From: Luzula sylvatica | Lineage: Eukaryota > Streptophyta > Magnoliopsida > Poales > Juncaceae | Length of the DNA stretch: 64,000 nt | Assembly (NCBI GenBank): GCA_946800325.1 | Contig: OX326957.1 | Location: forward strand, 20,523,007-20,587,006 | Reading direction: 5' to 3' | Part shown: in pieces, positions 44,601 through 59,400 of the stretch | Layout of the letters: each line of letters opens with the position of its first letter | Position numbering within the stretch: position 1 is the stretch's first letter | Notes under the pieces: generated by a model | The model's database searches: none | What the model was told of the DNA's origin: nothing | The model's input: the letters and a program-made list of their open reading frames with translations, nothing else | Translations under genes and position numbers: made by a program

Positions 44601-46721
44601 CAAATAACGTGTTTTGAGTTCATTTGTATCGTATCTTTTACTACATAACTTTTCACCAAATTTCACAAATACTAAGGAAGTTTGTTTTTCGATTCAAAAC
44701 AAGATTTTAACGCTTTGTGGAGTTCAAATAACGTGTTTTGAGATCATTTGTATCGTATCTTTTACTACATAACTTTTCACCAAATTTCACAAACACTAAG
44801 TAAGTTTATTTTTCGATTCAAAACAAGATTTTAACGTTTTGAGGAGTTCAAATAACGTGTTTTGAGATCATTTATATCGTATCTTTTACTACATAACTTT
44901 TCACCAAATTTCACAAACACTAAGAAAGTTTGTTTTTCGATTCAAAACAAGATTTTAACGCTTTGAGGAGGTCAAATAACGTGTTTTGAGATCATTTGTA
45001 TCTTATCTTTTACTACATAACTTTTCACCAAATTTCACAAACACTAAGAAAGTTTGTTTTTCGATTCAAAACAAGATTTTAACGCTTTGTGGAGTTCAAA
45101 TAACGTGTTTTGAGATCATTTGTATCGTATCTTTTACTACATAACTTTTCACCAAATTTCACAAATTCTAAGGAAGTTTGTTTTTCGATTCAAATCAAGA
45201 TTTTAACGCTTTGTGGAGTTCAAATAACGTGTTTTGAGATCATTTGTATCGTATCTTTTACTACATAACTTTTCACCAAATTTCACAAACACTAAGAAAG
45301 TTTGTTTTTCGATTCAAAACAAGATTTTAACGCTTTGTGGAGTTCAAATAACGTGTTTTGAGATCATTTGTATCGTATCTTTTACTACATAACTTTTCAC
45401 CAAATTTCACAAACACTAAGAAAGTTTGTTTTTCGATTCAAAACAAGATTTTAACGCTTTGTGGAGGTCAAATAACGTGTTTTGAGTTCATTTGTATCGT
45501 ATCTTTTACTACATAACTTTTCACCAAATTTCACAAATACTAAGGAAGATTGTTTTTCGATTCAAAACAAGATTTTAACGCTTTGTGGAGTTCAAATAAC
45601 GTGTTTTGAGATCATTTATATCGTATCTTTTACTACATAACTTTTCACCAAATTTCACAAACACTAAGAAAGTTTGTTTTTCGATTCAAAACAAGATTTT
45701 AACGCTTTGAGGAGGTCAAATAACGTGTTTTGAGATCATTTGTATCTTATCTTTTACTACATAACTTTTCACCAAATTTCTCAAACACTAAGAAAGTTTG
45801 TTTTTCGATTCAAAACAAGATTTTAACGCTTTGTGGAGTTCAAATAACGTGTTTTGAGATCATTTGTATCGTATCTTTTACTACATAACTTTTCACCAAA
45901 TTTCACAAATTCTAAGGAAGTTTGTTTTTCGATTCAAAACAAGATTTTAACGCTTTGTGGAGTTCAAATAACGTGTTTTGAGATCATTTGTATCGTATCT
46001 TTTACTACATAACTTTTCACCAAATTTCACAAATTCTAAGGAAGTTTGTTTTTCGATTCAAAACAAGATTTTAACGCTTTGTGGAGTTCAAATAACGTGT
46101 TTTGAGATCATTTGTATCGTATCTTTTACTACATAACTTTTCACCAAATTTCACAAACACTAAGAAAGTTTGTTTTTCGATTCAAAACAAGATTTTAACG
46201 CTTTGTGGAGTTCAAATAACGTGTTTTGAGTTCATTTGTATCGTATCTTTTACTACATAACTTTTCACCAAATTTCACAAATACTAAGGAAGTTTGTTTT
46301 TCGATTCAAAACAAGATTTTAACGCTTTGTGGAGTTCAAATAACGTGTTTTGAGATCATTTGTATCGTATCTTTTACTACATAACTTTTCACCAAATTTC
46401 ACAAACACTAAGTAAGTTTATTTTTCGATTCAAAACAAGATTTTAACGTTTTGAGGAGTTCAAATAACGTGTTTTGAGATCATTTATATCGTATCTTTTA
46501 CTACATAACTTTTCACCAAATTTCACAAACACTAAGAAAGTTTGTTTTTCGATTCAAAACAAGATTTTAACGCTTTGAGGAGGTCAAATAACGTGTTTTG
46601 AGATCATTTGTATCTTATCTTTTACTACATAACTTTTCACCAAATTTCACAAACACTAAGAAAGTTTGTTTTTCGATTCAAAACAAGATTTTAACGCTTT
46701 GTGGAGTTCAAATAACGTGTT
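41638..46721. repeat. satellite higher-order repeat of 41 monomers, copy 1
   Basis: 5,084 bp, exactly 41 x 124. Rare variants place it: ctttaactac (near 43519), aattacac (43545), aagatgttaacg (near 43834), acccaattt (44533) and caaattctaagg (near 45164). Each recurs 5,084 bp further on until about 45,350. Confidence 0.78.
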
Positions 46722-49700
46722 TTGAGATCATTTGTATCGTATCTTTTACTACATAACTTTTCACCAAATTTCACAAACACTAAGAAAGTATGTTTTTCGA
46801 TTCAGAACAAGATTTTAACGCTTTGTGGAGTTCCAATAACGTGTTTTGAGTTCATTTGTATCGTATCTTTTACTACATATCTTTTCACCAAATTTCACAA
46901 ACACAAAGAAAGTTTGTTTTTCGATTCAGAACAAGATTTTAACGCTTTGTGGAGTTCCAATAACGTGTTTTGAGTTCATTTGTATCGTATCTTTTACTGC
47001 ATAACTTTTCACTAAATTTCACAAACACTAAGAAAGTTTGTTTTTCGATTCAAAACAAGATTTTAACGCTTTGTGGAGTTCAAATAACGTGTTTTGAGAT
47101 CACTTGTATCGTATCTTTTACTACATAACTTTTCACCAAATTTCACAAACACTAAGAAAGTTTGTTTTTCGATTCAAAACAAGATTTTAACGCTTTGTGG
47201 AGTTCCAATAACGTGTTTTGAGTTCATTTGTATCGTATCTTTTACTACATAACTTTTCACCAAATATCACAAACACTAAGAAAGTTTGTTTTTCGATTCA
47301 GAACAAGATTTTAACGCTTTGTGGAGTTCCAATAACGTGTTTTGAGTTTATTTGTATCGTATCTTTTACTGCATAACTTTTCACCAAATTTCACAAACAC
47401 TAAGAAAGTTTGTTTTTCGATTCAAAACAAGATTTTAACGCTTTATGGAGTTTAAATAACGTGTTTTGAGATCATTTGTATCGTATCTTTTACTACATAA
47501 CTTTTCACCAAATTTCACAAACACTAAGAAAGTTTGTTTTTCTATTCAAAACAAGATTTTAACGCTTTGAGGAGTTCAAATAACGTGTTTTGAGATCATT
47601 TGTATCTTATCTTTTACTACATAACTTTTCACCAAATTTCACAAACACTAAGAAAGTTTGTTTTTCGATTCAAAACAAGATTTTAACGCTTTGTGGAGTT
47701 CAAATAACGTGTTTTGAGATCATTTGTATCGTATCTTTTACTACATAACTTTTCACCAAATTTCACAAACACTAAGTAAGTTTGTTTTTCGATTCAAAAC
47801 AAGATTTTAACGCTTTGTGGAGTTCAAATAACGTGTTTTGAGTTCATTTGTATCGTATCGTTTACTACATAACTTTTCACCAAATTTCACAAACACTAAG
47901 AAAGTTTGTTTTTCGATTCAGAACAAGATTTTAACGCTTTGTGGAGTTCCAATAACGTGTTTTGAGTTCATTTGTATCGTACCTTTTATTGCATAACTTT
48001 TCACCAAATTTCACAAACACTAAGAAAGTTTATTTTTCGATTCAAAACAAGATTTTAACGCTCTTTGGAGTTTAAATAACGTGTTTTGAGATCATTTGTA
48101 TCGTATCTTTTACTACATAACTTTTCACCAAATTTCACAAACACTAAGAAAGTTTGTTTTTCGATTCAAAACAAGATTTTAACGCTTTGAGGAGTACAAA
48201 TAACGTGCTTTGAGATCATTTGTATCGTATCATTTACAACATAACTTTTCACCAAATTTCACAAACACTAAGAAAGTTTGTTTTTCGATTCAAAACAAGA
48301 TTTTAACGCTTTGTGGAGTTCAAATAACGTGTTTTGAGTTCATTTGTATCGTATCTTTTACTGCATAACTTTTCACCAAATTTCACAAACACTAAGAAAG
48401 TTTGTTTTTCGATTCAAAACAAGATTTTAACGCTTTGTGGAGTTCAAATAACGTGTTTTGAGATCATTTGTATCGTATCTTTTACTACATAACTTTTCAC
48501 CAAATTTCACAAACACTAAGAAATTTTGTTTTTCGATTCAAAATAAGATTTTAACGCTTTATGGAGTTCAAATAACGTGTTTTGAGATCATTTGTATCGT
48601 ATCTTTAACTACATAACTTTTCACCAAATTACACAAACACTAAGAAAGTTTGTTTTTCGATTCAAAACAAGATTTTAACGCTTTGAGGAGTTTAAATAAC
48701 GTGTTTTGAGATCATTTGTATCGTATCTTTTACTACATAACTTTTCACCAAATTTCACAAACACTAAGAAAGTTTGTTTTTCGATTCAAAACAAGATTTT
48801 AACGCTTTGTGGAGTTCAAATAACGTGTTTTGAGATCATTTGTATCGTATCTTTTACTACATAACTTTTCACCAAATTTCACAAACACTAAGTAAGTTTA
48901 TTTTTCGATTCAAAACAAGATGTTAACGTTTTGAGGAGTTCAAATAACGTGTTTTGAGATCATTTGTATCGTATCTTTTACAACATAACTTTTCACCAAA
49001 TTTCACAAACACTAAGTAAGTTTGTTTTTCGATTCAAAACAAGATTTTAACGCTTTGTGGAGTTCAAATAACGTGTTTTGAGATCATTTGTATCGTATCT
49101 TTTACTACATAACTTTTCACCAAATTTCACAAACACTAAGAAAGTTTGTTTTTCGATTCAAAACAAGATTTTAACGCTTTGTGGAGTTCAAATAACGTGT
49201 TTTGAGTTCATTTGTATCGTATCTTTTACTACATAACTTTTCACCAAATTTCACAAACACTAAGGAAGTTTGTTTTTCGATTCAAAACAAGATTTTAACG
49301 CTTTGTGGAGTTCAAATAACGTGTTTTGAGATCATTTGTATCGTATCTTTTACTACATAACTTTTCACCAAATTTCACAAACACTAAGAAAGTTTGTTTT
49401 TCGATTCAAAACAAGATTTTAACGCTTTGTGGAGTTCAAATAACGTGTTTTGAGATCATTTGTATCGTATCTTTTACTACATAACTTTTCACCAAATTTC
49501 ACAAATTCTAAGGAAGTTTGTTTTTCGATTCAAAGCAAGATTTTAACGCTTTGTGGAGTTCAAATAACGTGTTTTGAGATCATTTGTATCGTATCTTTTA
49601 CTACATAACTTTTCACCCAATTTCACAAACACTAAGTAAGTTTGTTTTTCGATTCAAAACAAGATTTTAACGCTTTGTGGAGGTCAAATAACGTGTTTTG

Positions 49701-50430
49701 AGTTCATTTGTATCGTATCTTTTACTACATAACTTTTCACCAAATTTCACAAATACTAAGGAAGTTTGTTTTTCGATTCAAAACAAGATTTTAACGCTTT
49801 GTGGAGTTCAAATAACGTGTTTTGAGATCATTTGTATCGTATCTTTTACTACATAACTTTTCACCAAATTTCACAAACACTAAGTAAGTTTATTTTTCGA
49901 TTCAAAACAAGATTTTAACGTTTTGAGGAGTTCAAATAACGTGTTTTGAGATCATTTATATCGTATCTTTTACTACATAACTTTTCACCAAATTTCACAA
50001 ACACTAAGAAAGTTTGTTTTTCGATTCAAAACAAGATTTTAACGCTTTGAGGAGGTCAAATAACGTGTTTTGAGATCATTTGTATCTTATCTTTTACTAC
50101 ATAACTTTTCACCAAATTTCACAAACACTAAGAAAGTTTGTTTTTCGATTCAAAACAAGATTTTAACGCTTTGTGGAGTTCAAATAACGTGTTTTGAGAT
50201 CATTTGTATCGTATCTTTTACTACATAACTTTTCACCAAATTTCACAAATTCTAAGGAAGTTTGTTTTTCGATTCAAAACAAGATTTTAACGCTTTGTGG
50301 AGTTCAAATAACGTGTTTTGAGATCATTTGTATCGTATCTTTTACTACATAACTTTTCACCAAATTTCACAAACACTAAGAAAGTTTGTTTTTCGATTCA
50401 AAACAAGATTTTAACGCTTTGTGGAGTTCA
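46722..50430. repeat. satellite higher-order repeat of 41 monomers, copy 2 (matched part)
   Basis: Matches 41638-45350 monomer by monomer at an offset of 5,084. A third, altered copy starts at 53294, where aagatgttaacg recurs near 55862, 6,944 bp (56 monomers) after copy 2. Beyond about 50,430 the monomer order differs. Confidence 0.72.
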
Positions 50431-53400
50431 AATAACGTGTTTTGAGTTCATTTGTATCGTATCTTTTACTACATAACTTTTCACCAAATTTCACAAACAC
50501 TAAGGAAGTTTGTTTTTCGATTCAAAACAAGATTTTAACGCTTTGTGGAGTTCAGATAACGTGTTTTGAGATCATTTGTATCGTATCTTTTACTACATAA
50601 CTTTTCACCAAATTTCACAAACACTAAGAAAGTTTGTTTTTCGATTCAAAACAAGATTTTAACGCTTTGTGGAGTTCAAATAACGTGTTTTGAGATCATT
50701 TGTATCGTATCTTTTACTACATAACTTTTCACCAAATTTCACAAATTCTAAGGAAGTTTGTTTTTCGATTCAAAACAAGATTTTAACGCTTTGTGGAGTT
50801 CAAATAACGTGTTTTGAGATCATTTGTATCGTATCTTTTACTACATAACTTTTCACCCAATTTCACAAACACTAAGTAAGTTTGTTTTTCGATTCAAAAC
50901 AAGATTTTAACGCTTTGTGGAGGTCAAATAACGTGTTTTGAGTTCATTTGTATCGTATCTTTTACTACATAACTTTTCACCAAATTTCACAAATACTAAG
51001 GAAGTTTGTTTTTCGATTCAAAACAAGATTTTAACGCTTTGTGGAGTTCAAATAACGTGTTTTGAGATCATTTGTATCGTATCTTTTACTACATAACTTT
51101 TCACCAAATTTCACAAACACTAAGTAAGTTTATTTTTCGATTCAAAACAAGATTTTAACGTTTTGAGGAGTTCAAATAACGTGTTTTGAGATCATTTATA
51201 TCGTATCTTTTACTACATAACTTTTCACCAAATTTCACAAACACTAAGAAAGTTTGTTTTTCGATTCAAAACAAGATTTTAACGCTTTGAGGAGGTCAAA
51301 TAACGTGTTTTGAGATCATTTGTATCTTATCTTTTACTACATAACTTTTCACCAAATTTCACAAACACTAAGAAAGTTTGTTTTTCGATTCAAAACAAGA
51401 TTTTAACGCTTTGTGGAGTTCCAATAACGTGTTTTGAGTTCATTTGTATCGTATCTTTTACTGCATAACTTTTCACTAAATTTCACAAACACTAAGAAAG
51501 TTTGTTTTTCGATTCAAAACAAGATTTTAACGCTTTGTGGAGTTCAAATAACGTGTTTTGAGATCACTTGTATCGTATCTTTTACTACATAACTTTTCAC
51601 CAAATTTCACAAACACTAAGAAAGTTTGTTTTTCGATTCAAAACAAGATTTTAACGCTTTGTGGAGTTCCAATAACGTGTTTTGAGTTCATTTGTATCGT
51701 ATCTTTTACTACATAACTTTTCACCAAATTTCACAAACACTAAGAAAGTTTGTTTTTCGATTCAGAACAAGATTTTAACGCTTTGTGGAGTTCCAATAAC
51801 GTGTTTTGAGTTTATTTGTATCGTATCTTTTACTGCATAACTTTTCACCAAATTTCACAAACACTAAGAAAGTTTGTTTTTCGATTCAAAACAAGATTTT
51901 AACGCTTTATGGAGTTTAAATAACGTGTTTTGAGATCATTTGTATCGTATCTTTTACTACATAACTTTTCACCAAATTTCACAAACACTAAGAAAGTTTG
52001 TTTTTCTATTCAAAACAAGATTTTAACGCTTTGAGGAGTTCAAATAACGTGTTTTGAGATCATTTGTATCTTATCTTTTACTACATAACTTTTCACCAAA
52101 TTTCACAAACACTAAGAAAGTTTGTTTTTCGATTCAAAACAAGATTTTAACGCTTTGTGGAGTTCAAATAACGTGTTTTGAGATCATTTGTATCGTATCT
52201 TTTACTACATAACTTTTCACCAAATTTCACAAACACTAAGAAAGTTTATTTTTCGATTCAAAACAAGATTTTAACGCTCTTTGGAGTTTAAATAACGTGT
52301 TTTGAGATCATTTGTATCGTATCTTTTACTACATAACTTTTCACCAAATTTCACAAACACTAAGTAAGTTTATTTTTCGATTCAAAACAAGATTTTAACG
52401 TTTTGAGGAGTTCAAATAACGTGTTTTGAGATCATTTATATCGTATCTTTTACTACATAACTTTTCACCAAATTTCACAAACACTAAGAAAGTTTGTTTT
52501 TCGATTCAAAACAAGATTTTAACGCTTTGTGGAGTTCAAATAACGTGTTTTGAGATCATTTGTATCGTATCTTTTACTACATAACTTTTCACCAAATTTC
52601 ACAAATTCTAAGGAAGTTTGTTTTTCGATTCAAAACAAGATTTTAACGCTTTGTGGAGTTCAAATAACGTGTTTTGAGATCATTTGTATCGTATCTTTTA
52701 CTACATAACTTTTCACCAAATTTCACAAACACTAAGTAAGTTTGTTTTTCGATTCAAAACAAGATTTTAACGCTTTGTGGAGGTCAAATAACGTGTTTTG
52801 AGTTCATTTGTATCGTATCTTTTACTACATAACTTTTCACCAAATTTCACAAATACTAAGGAAGTTTGTTTTTCGATTCAAAACAAGATTTTAACGCTTT
52901 GTGGAGTTCAAATAACGTGTTTTGAGATCATTTGTATCGTATCTTTTACTACATAACTTTTCACCAAATTTCACAAACACAAAGTAAGTTTATTTTTCGA
53001 TTCAAAACAAGATTTTAACGTTTTGAGGAGTTCAAATAACGTGTTTTGAGATCATTTATATCGTATCTTTTACTACATAACTTTTCACCAAATTTCACAA
53101 ACACTAAGAAAGTTTGTTTTTCGATTCAAAACAAGATTTTAACGCTTTGAGGAGGTCAAATAACGTGTTTTGAGATCATTTGTATCTTATCTTTTACTAC
53201 ATAACTTTTCACCAAATTTCACAAACACTAAGAAAGTTTGTTTTTCGATTCAAAACAAGATTTTAACGCTTTGTGGAGTTCAAATAACGTGTTTTGAGAT
53301 CATTTGTATCGTATCTTTTACTACATAACTTTTCACCAAATTTCACAAACACTAAGAAAGTTTGTTTTTCGATTCAGAACAAGATTTTAACGCTTTGTGG

Positions 53401-56400
53401 AGTTCCAATAACGTGTTTTGAGTTCATTTGTATCGTATCTTTTACTACATATCTTTTCACCAAATTTCACAAACACAAAGAAAGTTTGTTTTTCGATTCA
53501 GAACAAGATTTTAACGCTTTGTGGAGTTCCAATAACGTGTTTTGAGTTCATTTGTATCGTATCTTTTACTACATATCTTTTCACCAAATTTCACAAACAC
53601 AAAGAAAGTTTGTTTTTCGATTCAGAACAAGATTTTAACGCTTTGTGGAGTTCCAATAACGTGTTTTGAGTTCATTTGTATCGTATCTTTTACTGCATAA
53701 CTTTTCACTAAATTTCACAAACACTAAGAAAGTTTGTTTTTCGATTCAAAACAAGATTTTAACGCTTTGTGGAGTTCAAATAACGTGTTTTGAGATCACT
53801 TGTATCGTATCTTTTACTACATAACTTTTCACCAAATTTCACAAACACTAAGAAAGTTTGTTTTTCGATTCAAAACAAGATTTTAACGCTTTGTGGAGTT
53901 CCAATAACGTGTTTTGAGTTCATTTGTATCGTATCTTTTACTACATAACTTTTCACCAAATTTCACAAACACTAAGAAAGTTTGTTTTTCGATTCAGAAC
54001 AAGATTTTAACGCTTTGTGGAGTTCCAATAACGTGTTTTGAGTTTATTTGTATCGTATCTTTTACTGCATAACTTTTCACCAAATTTCACAAACACTAAG
54101 AAAGTTTGTTTTTCGATTCAAAACAAGATTTTAACGCTTTATGGAGTTTAAATAATGTGTTTTGAGATCATTTGTATCGTATCTTTTACTACATAACTTT
54201 TCACCAAATTTCACAAACACTAAGAAAGTTTGTTTTTCTATTCAAAACAAGATTTTAACGCTTTGAGGAGTTCAAATAACGTGTTTTGAGATCATTTGTA
54301 TCTTATCTTTTACTACATAACTTTTCACCAAATTTCACAAACACTAAGAAAGTTTGTTTTTCGATTCAAAACAAGATTTTAACGCTTTGTGGAGTTCAAA
54401 TAACGTGTTTTGAGATCATTTGTATCGTATCTTTTACTACATAACTTTTCACCAAATTTCACAAACACTAAGTAAGTTTGTTTTTCGATTCAAAACAAGA
54501 TTTTAACGCTTTGTGGAGTTCAAATAACGTGTTTTGAGTTCATTTGTATCGTATCGTTTACTACATAACTTTTCACCAAATTTCACAAACACTAAGAAAG
54601 TTTGTTTTTCGATTCAGAACAAGATTTTAACGCTTTGTGGAGTTCCAATAACGTGTTTTGAGTTCATTTGTATCGTACCTTTTACTGCATAACTTTTCAC
54701 CAAATTTCACAAACACTAAGAAAGTTTATTTTTCGATTCAAAACAAGATTTTAACGCTCTTTGGAGTTTAAATAACGTGTTTTGAGATCATTTGTATCGT
54801 ATCTTTTACTACATAACTTTTCACCAAATTTCACAAACACTAAGAAAGTTTGTTTTTCGATTCAAAACAAGATTTTAACGCTTTGAGGAGTACAAATAAC
54901 GTGCTTTGAGATCATTTGTATCGTATCATTTACAACATAACTTTTCACCAAATTTCACAAACACTAAGAAAGTTTGTTTTTCGATTCAAAACAAGATTTT
55001 AACGCTTTGTGGAGTTCAAATAACGTGTTTTGAGTTCATTTGTATCGTATCTTTTACTGCATAACTTTTCACCAAATTTCACAAACACTAAGAAAGTTTG
55101 TTTTTCGATTCAAAACAAGATTTTAACGCTTTGTGGAGTTCAAATAACGTGTTTTGAGATCATTTGTATCGTATCATTTACTACATAACTTTTCACCAAA
55201 TTTCACAAACACTAAGAAAGTTTGTTTTTCGATTCAAAACAAGATTTTAACGCTTTGTGGAGTTCAAATAACGTGTTTTGAGTTCATTTGTATCGTATCT
55301 TTTACTGCATAACTTTTCACCAAATTTCACAAACACTAAGAAAGTTTGTTTTTCGATTCAAAACAAGATTTTAACGCTTTGTGGAGTTCAAATAACGTGT
55401 TTTGAGATCATTTGTATCGTATCTTTTACTACATAACTTTTCACCAAATTTCACAAACACTAAGAAAGTTTGTTTTTCGATTCAAAATAAGATTTTAACG
55501 CTTTATGGAGTTCAAATAACGTGTTTTGAGATCATTTGTATCGTATCTTTAACTACATAACTTTTCACCAAATTACACAAACACTAAGAAAGTTTGTTTT
55601 TCGATTCAAAACAAGATTTTAACGCTTTGAGGAGTTTAAATAACGTGTTTTGAGATCATTTGTATCGTATCTTTTACTACATAACTTTTCACCAAATTTC
55701 ACAAACACTAAGAAAGTTTGTTTTTCGATTCAAAACAAGATTTTAACGCTTTGTGGAGTTCAAATAACGTGTTTTGAGATCATTTGTATCGTATCTTTTA
55801 CTACATAACTTTTCACCAAATTTCACAAACACTAAGTAAGTTTATTTTTCGATTCAAAACAAGATGTTAACGTTTTGAGGAGTTCAAATAACGTGTTTTG
55901 AGATCATTTGTATCGTATCTTTTACAACATAACTTTTCACCAAATTTCACAAACACTAAGTAAGTTTGTTTTTCGATTCAAAACAAGATTTTAACGCTTT
56001 GTGGAGTTCAAATAGCGTGTTTTGAGATCATTTGTATCGTATCTTTTACTACATAACTTTTCACCAAATTTCACAAACACTAAGAAAGTTTGTTTTTCGA
56101 TTCAAAACAAGATTTTAACGCTTTGTGGAGTTCAAATAACGTGTTTTGAGTTCATTTGTATCGTATCTTTTACTACATAACTTTTCACCAAATTTCACAA
56201 ACACTAAGGAAGTTTGTTTTTCGATTCAAAACAAGATTTTAACGCTTTGTGGAGTTCAAATAACGTGTTTTGAGATCATTTGTATCGTATCTTTTACTAC
56301 ATAACTTTTCACCAAATTTCACAAACACTAAGAAAGTTTGTTTTTCGATTCAAAACAAGATTTTAACGCTTTGTGGAGTTCAAATAACGTGTTTTGAGAT

Positions 56401-59400
56401 CATTTGTATCGTATCTTTTACTACATAACTTTTCACCAAATTTCACAAATTCTAAGGAAGTTTGTTTTTCGATTCAAAACAAGATTTTAACGCTTTGTGG
56501 AGTTCAAATAACGTGTTTTGAGATCATTTGTATCGTATCTTTTACTACATAACTTTTCACCCAATTTCACAAACACTAAGTAAGTTTGTTTTTCGATTCA
56601 AAACAAGATTTTAACGCTTTGTGGAGGTCAAATAACGTGTTTTGAGTTCATTTGTATCGTATCTTTTACTACATAACTTTTCACCAAATTTCACAAATAC
56701 TAAGGAAGTTTGTTTTTCGATTCAAAACAAGATTTTAACGCTTTGTGGAGTTCAAATAACGTGTTTTGAGATCATTTGTATCGTATCTTTTACTACATAA
56801 CTTTTCACCAAATTTCACAAACACTAAGTAAGTTTATTTTTCGATTCAAAACAAGATTTTAACGTTTTGAGGAGTTCAAATAACGTGTTTTGAGATCATT
56901 TATATCGTATCTTTTACTACATAACTTTTCACCAAATTTCACAAACACTAAGAAAGTTTGTTTTTCGATTCAAAACAAGATTTTAACGCTTTGAGGAGGT
57001 CAAATAACGTGTTTTGAGATCATTTGTATCTTATCTTTTACTACATAACTTTTCACCAAATTTCACAAACACTAAGAAAGTTTGTTTTTCGATTCAAAAC
57101 AAGATTTTAACGCTTTGTGGAGTTCCAATAACGTGTTTTGAGTTCATTTGTATCGTATCTTTTACTGCATAACTTTTCACTAAATTTCACAAACACTAAG
57201 AAAGTTTGTTTTTCGATTCAAAACAAGATTTTAACGCTTTGTGGAGTTCAAATAACGTGTTTTGAGATCACTTGTATCGTATCTTTTACTACATAACTTT
57301 TCACCAAATTTCACAAACACTAAGAAAGTTTGTTTTTCGATTCAAAACAAGATTTTAACGCTTTGTGGAGTTCCAATAACGTGTTTTGAGTTCATTTGTA
57401 TCGTATCTTTTACTACATAACTTTTCACCAAATTTCACAAACACTAAGAAAGTTTGTTTTTCGATTCAGAACAAGATTTTAACGCTTTGTGGAGTTCCAA
57501 TAACGTGTTTTGAGTTTATTTGTATCGTATCTTTTACTGCATAACTTTTCACCAAATTTCTCAAACACTAAGAAAGTTTGTTTTTCGATTCAAAACAAGA
57601 TTTTAACGCTTTATGGAGTTTAAATAATGTGTTTTGAGATCATTTGTATCGTATCTTTTACTACATAACTTTTCACCAAATTTCACAAACACTAAGAAAG
57701 TTTGTTTTTCTATTCAAAACAAGATTTTAACGCTTTGAGGAGTTCAAATAACGTGTTTTGAGATCATTTGTATCTTATCTTTTACTACATAACTTTTCAC
57801 CAAATTTCACAAACACTAAGAAAGTTTGTTTTTTGATTCAAAACAAGATTTTAACGCTTTGTGGAGTTCAAATAACGTGTTTTGAGATCATTTGTATCGT
57901 ATCTTTTACTACATAACTTTTCACCAAATTTCACAAACACTAAGTAAGTTTGTTTTTCGATTCAAAACAAGATTTTAACGCTTTGTGGAGTTCAAATAAC
58001 GTGTTTTGAGTTCATTTGTATCGTATCGTTTACTACATAACTTTTCACCAAATTTCACAAACACTAAGAAAGTTTGTTTTTCGATTCAGAACAAGATTTT
58101 AACGCTTTGTGGAGTTCCAATAACGTGTTTTGAGTTCATTTGTATCGTACCTTTTACTGCATAACTTTTCACCAAATTTCACAAACACTAAGAAAGTTTA
58201 TTTTTCGATTCAAAACAAGATTTTAACGCTCTTTGGAGTTTAAATAACGTGTTTTGAGATCATTTGTATCGTATCTTTTACTACATAACTTTTCACCAAA
58301 TTTCACAAACACTAAGTAAGTTTATTTTTCGATTCAAAACAAGATTTTAACGTTTTGAGGAGTTCAAATAACGTGTTTTGAGATCATTTATATCGTATCT
58401 TTTACTACATAACTTTTCACCAAATTTCACAAACACTAAGAAAGTTTGTTTTTCGATTCAAAACAAGATTTTAACGCTTTGTGGAGTTCAAATAACGTGT
58501 TTTGAGATCATTTGTATCGTATCTTTTACTACATAACTTTTCACCAAATTTCACAAATTCTAAGGAAGTTTGTTTTTCGATTCAAAACAAGATTTTAACG
58601 CTTTGTGGAGTTCAAATAACGTGTTTTGAGATCATTTGTATCGTATCTTTTACTACATAACTTTTCACCAAATTTCACAAACACTAAGTAAGTTTGTTTT
58701 TCGATTCAAAACAAGATTTTAACGCTTTGTGGAGGTCAAATAACGTGTTTTGAGTTCATTTGTATCGTATCTTTTACTACATAACTTTTCACCAAATTTC
58801 ACAAATACTAAGGAAGTTTGTTTTTCGATTCAAAACAAGATTTTAACGCTTTGTGGAGTTCAAATAACGTGTTTTGAGATCATTTGTATCGTATCTTTTA
58901 CTACATAACTTTTCACCAAATTTCACAAACACTAAGTAAGTTTATTTTTCGATTCAAAACAAGATTTTAACGTTTTGAGGAGTTCAAACAACGTGTTTTG
59001 AGATCATTTATATCGTATCTTTTACTACATAACTTTTCACCAAATTTCACAAACACTAAGAAAGTTTGTTTTTCGATTCAAAACAAGATTTTAACGCTTT
59101 GAGGAGGTCAAATAACGTGTTTTGAGATCATTTGTATCTTATCTTTTACTACATAACTTTTCACCAAATTTCACAAACACTAAGAAAGTTTGTTTTTCGA
59201 TTCAAAACAAGATTTTAACGCTTTGTGGAGTTCAAATAACGTGTTTTGAGATCATTTGTATCGTATCTTTTACTACATAACTTTTCACCAAATTTCACAA
59301 ACACTAAGAAAGTTTGTTTTTCGATTCAGAACAAGATTTTAACGCTTTGTGGAGTTCCAATAACGTGTTTTGAGTTCATTTGTATCGTATCTTTTACTAC

